DNA of 38,432 bases, taken from the NCBI GenBank assembly GCA_025359905.1, contig JANYDF010000002.1, positions 1 through 38,432 of the forward strand, written 5' to 3'. Positions within the stretch are counted from its first letter, which is position 1; each line of letters begins with the position of its first letter. The position numbers were made by a program, and so were the translations under genes. This document shows positions 33,688-38,432 of the stretch, in pieces. The notes under the pieces are model-generated. The model made no database searches, had not been told where the DNA came from, and worked only from the letters and a program-made list of their open reading frames with translations. This DNA comes from Rhodospirillales bacterium (lineage in GTDB: Bacteria; Pseudomonadota; Alphaproteobacteria; Acetobacterales; Acetobacteraceae).

Positions 33688-33755
33688 CGCGGCAATACCC
33701 CCCGGACACTCTGCGGGGCAGCATGCGGCGCGCGCGTTAAGGCGGAGTAACGGAC

Positions 33756-34937
33756 CTAACTGCGGATCAGTTTGATCCGGCGCCCATCCACACCGAGCGC
33801 GATCTGGCCCGCTTTCAATGCCCGCGCATCGGCGCCGAACACCTCATCGCGCCAGCCATGCAGGGCCGCGATATCCGGCGCATCCTCCAGCGCCAGCCGG
33901 TCGATGTCGTCCGAACTGGCCACCAGCTTGGCGGCGACGTTGTGCTGCTCGCATTTCGCCGCCAGCAGCACTTTCAGCAAGCTGACCAAGGCGGGCGACG
34001 GGCGCGGGCCGTCGCGGTTGAACGGCGCTTCCGGCAGCGCGTCATCCGGCAGCGCCTTGGCTTCGGCGATGGCGGCGAGCAGCGAGGTGCCGGTTTTGCC
34101 GCGCGCGAAGCCCTCAGTAATGCCGCGCGCCCGTGCCAATACCTCCGGGGTTTCCGGCGCGGTGGCGGCGATTTCCAGCAGCGCCTCGTCCTTCAACATG
34201 CGCTGGCGCGGAATGTTGCTGCGCTGCGCCTCCCGCTCCCGCCACGCCGCAATCGCGCGCAGCACGCCCAACATGCGCCGGTTGCCGGTGCGCGGGCGCA
34301 ACCGCTCCCACATCGCATCCGGGTCCGGCCGGTAGGTGGCCGGATCGGCCAGCACCGCCATTTCCTCGCCCACCCATTCCAGGCGGCTTTCCTTGGCCAG
34401 CCTTGCGGTGAGTTTTTCGTAGACGCCGCGCAGATGCGTCACATCCGCCGCCGCATAGGCGATCTGCGCCGGGGACAGCGGCCGTGCCGACCAGTCGCTG
34501 AAGCGATGCGCCTTGTCGATGTTGCCGCCGGTCAGCGCCGCCACCAGGCTATCGTAGCCGACCTGATCGCCGAAGCCTGCCACCATCGCCGCCACCTGCG
34601 TATCGAACAGCGGGCGCGGCACGTCGCCGTAGCGCAGCACGAAGATCTCGATGTCTTGCCGGGCCGCGTGGAACACCTTGGTAACCGCTTGATCGGCCAG
34701 CAAAACCCCGAGTGGCGCAAGGTCGAGGCCCGGGGCCATCGCGTCCACCACCGCGACCTCGCTGGTGCCGCCAAGCTGCACCACGCACAGCTCCGGCCAA
34801 TAGGTCCGCTCGCGCATGAACTCGGTATCGACGGTCACGAACGTCTCGCCGCGCAGCCGCTCGCACAGGGCGGCCAGCTCGGCGGACTCGGTGATCAGGA
34901 CGGGGGCGGGATAGTCGGCACGGGAGGAACGCGGCAT
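33756..34937 (-). CDS. rnd: Ribonuclease D
   Basis: This 393-residue 3'-5' exoribonuclease trims tRNA precursors. The DEDDy catalytic set is visible: D37 and E39 in FVTVDTEFMRERTY, the second aspartate in KVFHAARQDIEIFVLRYG, and tyrosine plus aspartate in AQIAYAAADVTHL. An HRDC-like helical region follows (RLRPRTGNRRMLGVLRAIAAWRERE, then LKDEALLEIA). The length is normal. It is divergent from aspS, with 94 bases between the starts. Confidence 0.95.
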   Translation of the reverse strand: MPRSSRADYPAPVLITESAELAALCERLRGETFVTVDTEFMRERTYWPELCVVQLGGTSEVAVVDAMAPGLDLAPLGVLLADQAVTKVFHAARQDIEIFVLRYGDVPRPLFDTQVAAMVAGFGDQVGYDSLVAALTGGNIDKAHRFSDWSARPLSPAQIAYAAADVTHLRGVYEKLTARLAKESRLEWVGEEMAVLADPATYRPDPDAMWERLRPRTGNRRMLGVLRAIAAWREREAQRSNIPRQRMLKDEALLEIAATAPETPEVLARARGITEGFARGKTGTSLLAAIAEAKALPDDALPEAPFNRDGPRPSPALVSLLKVLLAAKCEQHNVAAKLVASSDDIDRLALEDAPDIAALHGWRDEVFGADARALKAGQIALGVDGRRIKLIRS

Positions 34938-34973
34938 CCGCCGCTTCTAGACCCTGACCCAACGCACGGCAAC

Positions 34974-34979
34974 TTGACA
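34974..34979 (+). promoter_or_regulatory. Possible -35 element of aspS
   Basis: A perfect TTGACA lies 52 bases before the aspS start in the rnd-aspS gap. No clear -10 is found at the normal 17-base distance (the bases there are TTCCTT), so this is tentative. An AGGA ribosome site lies about nine bases before the aspS ATG. Confidence 0.25.
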
Positions 34980-35031
34980 GGCGCACCCCTCGCAGGTTCC
35001 TTCCCGCGCCAGTCCAGCCAGGATTTTCGCC

Positions 35032-36816
35032 ATGCACGCCTATCGTACCCATACCTGTGGCGCGCTGCGCGCCGCCGATGCCGGCCAAACGGTCCGCCTG
35101 TCCGGGTGGGTGCATTCCAAGCGCGACCACGGCGGTTTGCTGTTCATCGACCTGCGCGATCACTACGGCATGACGCAAATTGTGTTCGCCGCCGGCAGCG
35201 CCGCGCTCGCCGCCGTGGACAGCCTGCGCGTCGAAAGCGTGATCACCGTCACCGGCAGCGTGGTGCTGCGCGAGGGCGGCACGGTGAACCCGAAGCTGCC
35301 GACCGGCGAGATCGAAGTGCGCGCCGCCGAGGTCTCGGTGCAGTCCGCTGCCGACGTGCTGCCGTTGCAGGTGGCGGGCGACGAGAAATACCCCGACGAC
35401 CTGCGGCTGAAATACCGCTTCATCGACCTGCGCCGCGACAAGGTGCACCGCAACATCATCCTGCGCGCCGGCGTCATCGCCAGCATCCGCCGCCGCATGA
35501 TCGAGCAGGGCTTCACCGAGTTCCAAACCCCGATCCTGACCGCCTCCAGCCCGGAAGGGGCGCGCGACTTCCTGGTGCCGGCGCGCAACCATCCGGGCAA
35601 GTTCTACGCGCTGCCGCAAGCGCCGCAGCAGTTCAAGCAGTTGGCCATGGTGGCGGGCTTCGACCGCTACTTCCAAATCGCCCCCTGCTTCCGCGACGAA
35701 GCCAGCCGCGCCGACCGCTCGCCTGGCGAGTTCTACCAGCTTGACTTCGAGATGAGCTTCGTCACCCAGGAAGACGTGTTCAACACCATCGAACCCGTCA
35801 TCGCGGGCGTGTTCGAGGAGTTCGCCGGCGGCCGGGCAGTGACCAAGCCGCCGTTCGTGCGCATCCCGTACGACACCGCGATGCTGGAATTCGGCTCCGA
35901 CAAGCCCGACCTGCGCAACCCGCTGCGCGTGACCGACGTGACCGCGCATTTCGCTGGGTCCGGCTTCGGCCTGTTCGCCAAGATCGCGGCGTCCGGCGGC
36001 ATCGTGCGCGCCATCCCTGCCCCCGGCACCGCGCACAACCCGCGCAGTTTCTTCGACAAGCTGAACGAATGGGCGCGCGAGCAGGGCGCCGGCGGGCTGG
36101 GCTACATCACCTTCGACGCCGACGGACCGAAAGGCCCGATTGCGAAAAACCTCGAACCCGCCCGCGCCGAGGCCATCCGCGTGGCCTGCGGCGCGCAGGC
36201 GGGCGACTCGATCTTTTTCGCCGCCGGCAAGAAAGACGAGGCGCCGAAATTCGCAGGCTCCGTGCGCACCAAGCTCGGCCAGGACCTCGGCCTGATCGCA
36301 CCGGGCGAATTCCGCTTCTGCTGGATCACCGATTTCCCGATGTACGAGATGAACGAGGAAACCAAGCAGATCGACTTCAGCCACAACCCGTTCAGCATGC
36401 CGCAGGGCGGAATGGAAGCGCTGCTGACGCAGGACCCGCTGACCATCAAGGCGTTCCAATATGATATCGTCTGCAACGGCATCGAACTGTCCTCGGGCGC
36501 CATCCGCAACCATCGCCCGGACATCATGATCAAGGCGTTCGAAATCGCGGGCTACCCGGCCAGCGAAGTGGAAGCCCGCTTCGGCGGCATGTTGAACGCC
36601 TTCCGCTACGGCGCGCCGCCGCATGGCGGCAGCGCGCCGGGCATCGACCGCATCGTGATGCTGCTGGCCGATGAGCCGAACATCCGCGAGGTGATCCTGT
36701 TCCCGCTGAACCAGCAGGGCGAAGATTTGCTGATGGGCGCACCGGCGGAAATTCCGCCGAACCGGTGGAAGGAACTGCACCTGAAGCTGGATATGCCGCC
36801 GAAGGCGAAGGGGTAA
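35032..36816 (+). CDS. aspS: Aspartyl-tRNA synthetase (probably non-discriminating)
   Basis: This 594-residue class II synthetase of the bacterial type has an N-terminal anticodon-binding OB domain ([20 protein letters not shown]), the catalytic motif 2 region ([20 protein letters not shown]), the GAD insertion region, and motif 3 ([20 protein letters not shown]). Residues H33 (KRDHGG) and G83 (EGGTVN) match those tied to charging both tRNA-Asp and tRNA-Asn in non-discriminating enzymes, where discriminating ones carry Leu and Lys. If so, Asn-tRNA would be finished by GatCAB. An AGGA site lies about nine bases before the ATG. Confidence 0.96.
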   Translation: MHAYRTHTCGALRAADAGQTVRLSGWVHSKRDHGGLLFIDLRDHYGMTQIVFAAGSAALAAVDSLRVESVITVTGSVVLREGGTVNPKLPTGEIEVRAAEVSVQSAADVLPLQVAGDEKYPDDLRLKYRFIDLRRDKVHRNIILRAGVIASIRRRMIEQGFTEFQTPILTASSPEGARDFLVPARNHPGKFYALPQAPQQFKQLAMVAGFDRYFQIAPCFRDEASRADRSPGEFYQLDFEMSFVTQEDVFNTIEPVIAGVFEEFAGGRAVTKPPFVRIPYDTAMLEFGSDKPDLRNPLRVTDVTAHFAGSGFGLFAKIAASGGIVRAIPAPGTAHNPRSFFDKLNEWAREQGAGGLGYITFDADGPKGPIAKNLEPARAEAIRVACGAQAGDSIFFAAGKKDEAPKFAGSVRTKLGQDLGLIAPGEFRFCWITDFPMYEMNEETKQIDFSHNPFSMPQGGMEALLTQDPLTIKAFQYDIVCNGIELSSGAIRNHRPDIMIKAFEIAGYPASEVEARFGGMLNAFRYGAPPHGGSAPGIDRIVMLLADEPNIREVILFPLNQQGEDLLMGAPAEIPPNRWKELHLKLDMPPKAKG

Positions 36817-36870
36817 GGCAAGGCGAGGGCTCTGCCCTCGACCCGCCGGGGCCTGAGGCCCCGGGCCCCG
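36817..36870. repeat. Double-hairpin palindromic repeat, copy 1
   Basis: Just after the aspS stop come two perfect hairpins joined by ACCCG. The first has arms 36824-36830 (CGAGGGC) and 36834-36840 with loop TCT. The second has arms 36846-36853 (CCGGGGCC) and 36857-36864 with loop TGA. No T-run follows directly, so it is more likely a repetitive element than a standard terminator, though it may slow transcription. A second copy is at 37590-37646. Confidence 0.7.
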
Positions 36871-36930
36871 TGGGTTTCGTTATAACTTTGAACATGCAAC
36901 ATTATGGACGCGATGCTGCTTTGTGGCCAT

Positions 36931-37524
36931 TTACCGGGATTGGGGCGGGCCTTGCGCGGAAGGCGGCGGGCACACGGCGCCTGCCGGCATCGCGCGGAAG
37001 GGCATCGCGCGGAAGGGCGGCGCGCGAGGGCATTCGGCCGGCGGCCGCTTCGGCCTTGACCGGCGCAGCGGCACGTCCGGCGGAGGTTGCACCGGTGGCG
37101 GCAGCCGGACCCCCAACATGCGGCACAGCGGGCGCATGGCCCGGCGCAGTTGCGGCGCGGCGCCGAGCAGCGCCGGCATATCCGGGTCCGCCAGCAGATT
37201 TTGCAGGTGAGCGCCACTGACCGCCACCTCCGGCATCAGCCGGACCAGCCAGCCATGACCGGACGGCAGCACAGGGGGCTTAGGGCGGCGGCGCGGACCG
37301 GCGGCAGGCGGCGCCGCGCGGCGGGCGGGGTAACGGCGCAGGGTTCCGGCCTGCATCCGGGCCAGCAACCCCGCCACCTGACCGCTGATGCCATTCACCC
37401 GCTGCCAGATCAACACCACCAACGGCCCGGCCAGCCGCCGCAGATGGCCGTGCCGGGCGATCAACCCGGCCAGCACAGCGGCGGCGGCGGCAAAGCGGGC
37501 TGCGGTGAGGGCGGCGGGATTCAT
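36931..37524 (-). CDS. Hypothetical protein, Pro/Arg-rich, 197 residues
   Basis: This protein is not recognised by function. It starts MNPAALTAARFAAAAAVLAG (one weak hydrophobic helix), has a basic linker (about residues 65-87), then a conserved-looking core around HGWLVRLMPEVAV and LLGAAPQLRRAMRPLCRMLG, and a proline/arginine-rich tail containing a FRAMP-FRAMP repeat. The core resembles hypothetical proteins I associate with Acetobacteraceae, which is a weak taxonomic hint. The frame is open upstream to 37593; the ATG at 37524 is chosen because the earlier part overlaps the repeat DNA. No ribosome site is evident. Confidence 0.55.
   Translation of the reverse strand: MNPAALTAARFAAAAAVLAGLIARHGHLRRLAGPLVVLIWQRVNGISGQVAGLLARMQAGTLRRYPARRAAPPAAGPRRRPKPPVLPSGHGWLVRLMPEVAVSGAHLQNLLADPDMPALLGAAPQLRRAMRPLCRMLGVRLPPPVQPPPDVPLRRSRPKRPPAECPRAPPFRAMPFRAMPAGAVCPPPSAQGPPQSR
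36986..37015. repeat. Perfect 15-bp tandem duplication
   Basis: GGCATCGCGCGGAAG occurs twice back to back (36986-37000 and 37001-37015). It is in frame with the hypothetical gene on the minus strand and encodes the FRAMP-FRAMP repeat in its tail. It looks like a recent slippage event in low-complexity sequence. Confidence 0.85.
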
Positions 37525-37554
37525 GTTAGATGAAATAACATGATCGTCGGGGAC

Positions 37555-37596
37555 GGGGCAAGAGGCTGGCGGGGCAAGAGGCAGGTGGGGCAAGGC
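37555..37596. repeat. Short tandem repeats leading into the palindromic element
   Basis: Units beginning GGGGCAAG occur at 37555-37570, 37571-37586 and 37587-37596; the first two are 16 bases and nearly identical (GGGGCAAGAGGC...). The third merges into the start of the double-hairpin repeat. The stretch probably arose by slippage or partial duplication of the repeat's left edge. Confidence 0.7.
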
Positions 37597-37646
37597 AAGG
37601 GCGCTGCCCTTGACCCGCCGGGGCCGGGAGGCCCCGGACCCCTTTT
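37590..37646. repeat. Double-hairpin palindromic repeat, copy 2
   Basis: This is the same architecture as copy 1: a hairpin with arms 37596-37602 (CAAGGGC) and 37606-37612, the ACCCG linker, and a hairpin with arms 37618-37625 (CCGGGGCC) and 37630-37637. In the first stem both arms differ from copy 1 by one paired change (G-C to A-T), so base pairing is kept. It is followed by ACCCCTTTTGT, which could act as a terminator on the plus strand. Confidence 0.75.
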
Positions 37647-37662
37647 GTCAGACGGCGGGGCG

Positions 37663-37676
37663 AATCGTGAATCGTG
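37663..37676 (+). promoter_or_regulatory. 7-bp direct repeat upstream of the antitoxin
   Basis: AATCGTG is repeated head to tail, 36 bases before the antitoxin start, inside a larger imperfect GC-rich dyad (about 37654-37687). VapB-type antitoxins usually repress their own promoter through such sites. This is a candidate operator only. Confidence 0.25.
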
Positions 37677-37711
37677 ATGCGCCGCCGCAGGCAAATGGGT
37701 AGACTTCGCAC

Positions 37712-37960
37712 ATGACGAAGATTCAGATCGAACTTCCGAATGCCACCGCCCCTGCCGCCCATGAAGCCGGCTTGCTGACTTCGAACGCGCTCGACCGGTT
37801 GTTGACCAATGCGATCAAGCGTCGGCAGACGGCGGACGCGCTGTTGTCCATGGCCGGCCGGATTGCCGGGGCAGGCGTTGCCGCCATGCCGATGGACGAA
37901 ATCGACGCTGAGGTGAAGGCGATCCGGGCCGAACGGCGACGGCGGGCGGGCGACCATTGA
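37712..37960 (+). CDS. VapB-like antitoxin
   Basis: This 82-residue protein has a central helix with the motif NALDRLLTNAIKRRQTADALLSMA and a C-terminal DEIDAEVKAIRAERRRR, a tail common in antitoxins paired with PIN-domain toxins in alphaproteobacteria. Such tails wrap and block the toxin. Directly after it, overlapping its stop, is the start of a PIN protein (IDTNIWLSGLLWQGAPH), which confirms the pairing although the toxin is broken here. No clear Shine-Dalgarno is seen before the ATG. Confidence 0.72.
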   Translation: MTKIQIELPNATAPAAHEAGLLTSNALDRLLTNAIKRRQTADALLSMAGRIAGAGVAAMPMDEIDAEVKAIRAERRRRAGDH

Positions 37961-38066
37961 CACCAATATCTGGTTGTCCGGTTTGCTGTGGCAGGGTGCA
38001 CCGCATGTGCGAGTGCGTTGTCATTTGGGGTGGGTCCCGCAAACACCTTGGACCCCAATCGCATAG
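37956..38066 (+). pseudogene. Truncated PIN-domain (VapC-like) toxin
   Basis: Overlapping the antitoxin stop, the frame reads T-I-D-T-N-I-W-L-S-G-L-L-W-Q-G-A-P-H, the exact opening of a PIN-domain ribonuclease with its first catalytic aspartate. After about 17 residues (near 38006) similarity stops. The frame continues as unrelated sequence in AT-richer DNA to a TAG at 38064. It also lacks a normal start codon; an ATT is at 37956. The toxin is therefore destroyed, leaving the antitoxin without a partner, probably because of an insertion or deletion at the junction. Confidence 0.7.
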
Positions 38067-38141
38067 CGTCAAAAGAATGGATCAACTCGTTATCGCTTAC
38101 TATCGTATGTCTGAAAATCTGCTGTTTAGGGGTGGACCACG
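38019..38141. mobile_element. Possible remnant of an IS21-type element end
   Basis: After the PIN sequence breaks off, GC content falls (about 45% over 38041-38100 against roughly 77% a few hundred bases earlier). Two similar motifs occur: TTTGGGGTGGGTCC (38024-38037) and TTTAGGGGTGGACC (38125-38138). IS21-type elements have multiple repeated G-rich motifs of this kind at their ends, starting with TGT, and a TGT is found at 38019. No transposase gene is seen in the remaining window. This is a tentative reading. Confidence 0.3.
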
Positions 38142-38432
38142 ATGAATCTTGGGATCATGGCACAAGGTTTTGCTCCACTCCGCCACCGAATGTCGCAATC
38201 GGTGCGTGAGCGCGAGATCTTACGGGTCGCCGCTTCGATCGAGAGTGACGCTTCACCTGACCCGATGCTTGGCATTCAACATGAAGTTCTTCTCTGGGCG
38301 CAGAACAGATCAGGTGATAAATTGCCTGATGACGCTTGGGAGGGCAAGAGTTTCGAACATATGATTGGTGGTCGTACCGCTCTAGGTGCCAAAGTTCAGA
38401 CTGACGATTCTGCCTTATGGGCGCTCCGGAGC
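38142..38432 (+). CDS. Unrecognised protein, N-terminal 97 residues (runs off window)
   Basis: The frame is open from the ATG at 38142 to the window edge and is not closed by a stop, so the rest of the gene lies downstream. It begins MNLGIMAQGFAPLRHRMSQS and reads as a soluble, helical then mixed protein with EREILRVAASIESDASPDP and HMIGGRTALGAKVQTDDSAL. Its base use (about 45-50% GC) is unlike the rest of the window. A G-rich stretch (GGGGTGG) lies just before the start. I do not recognise the family. Its place beyond a broken toxin-antitoxin pair suggests a horizontally acquired island. Confidence 0.5.
   Translation, partial: MNLGIMAQGFAPLRHRMSQSVREREILRVAASIESDASPDPMLGIQHEVLLWAQNRSGDKLPDDAWEGKSFEHMIGGRTALGAKVQTDDSALWALRS

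Noticed and set aside
34549-36780. 743-residue open frame on the minus strand opposite aspS
   Set aside because: Low-complexity composition and full overlap with aspS, which is certain, show it to be non-coding.
1-38432. CRISPR arrays, tRNA and rRNA genes, complete insertion sequences
   Set aside because: No regularly spaced repeats, no tRNA-like T-arm or anticodon patterns, no rRNA stretches and no transposase gene were seen on reading both strands.

Overview
The window is a GC-rich, densely packed chromosomal segment of an alphaproteobacterium. The best guess is a Rhodospirillales/Acetobacteraceae-type organism. The reasons are the gene content (short DUF1674 protein, DUF374 acyltransferase next to waaA-lpxK, trxB next to a LysR gene), the frequent ATGA stop/start overlaps and the very GC-rich third codon positions. 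The family-level guess is inference; no rRNA or tRNA gene is present to support it.

Region by region. 1-3909: the 3' end of a branched-chain amino-acid (Liv/HAAT) ABC operon, livK(partial)-livH-livM-livG-livF. 4057-7568: a lipid-metabolism patch with a MaoC-like protein and a diacylglycerol-kinase-like protein on the minus strand, divergent from a metallophosphoesterase (PlcP/LpxH-like) that overlaps a GT4 glycosyltransferase. This arrangement resembles the PlcP-Agt phosphate-saving lipid-remodelling pair. 7647-10443: a DevCAB-type tripartite exporter (FtsX-like permease, ATPase, HlyD adaptor) behind a MerR-operator-like promoter. 10526-15003: a lipid A block (DUF374 acyltransferase, waaA, lpxK, lpxL-like acyltransferase) ending in a gph-like HAD phosphatase, all overlapping. 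15011-15691: a small AT-richer islet with an unknown gene and a gene remnant. 15698-21820: xseA, purD, a two-TM/RCK ion channel with an unusual filter, and a large tandem GT2 glycosyltransferase. 21967-26953: LysR regulator, trxB, Lrp regulator, GT39 glycosyltransferase and a PLP threonine/serine dehydratase. 26960-30876 (minus strand): marC, a DUF1993 gene, argG, an MFS transporter and a 54-residue DUF1674 gene. 31024-33687: a periplasmic protein built of three tandem repeats, an orphan Liv-type binding protein and an unknown gene. 33756-36816: rnd (minus) divergent from aspS (plus), with aspS carrying residues typical of a non-discriminating enzyme. 36817-38432: an accessory tail with two copies of a double-hairpin repeat, an unknown Pro/Arg-rich gene, a VapB-like antitoxin with a broken PIN toxin, IS21-end-like repeats, and an unrecognised AT-richer gene that runs off the window.

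Most of the window is ordinary housekeeping and envelope metabolism. The places most likely to hold something new are the three-repeat periplasmic protein (31024-31962), the edge gene beyond the broken toxin (38142-38432), the islet at 15011-15691 and the channel with a G-F-E filter (18588-19682). All assignments come from reading motifs by eye; no database search was run.
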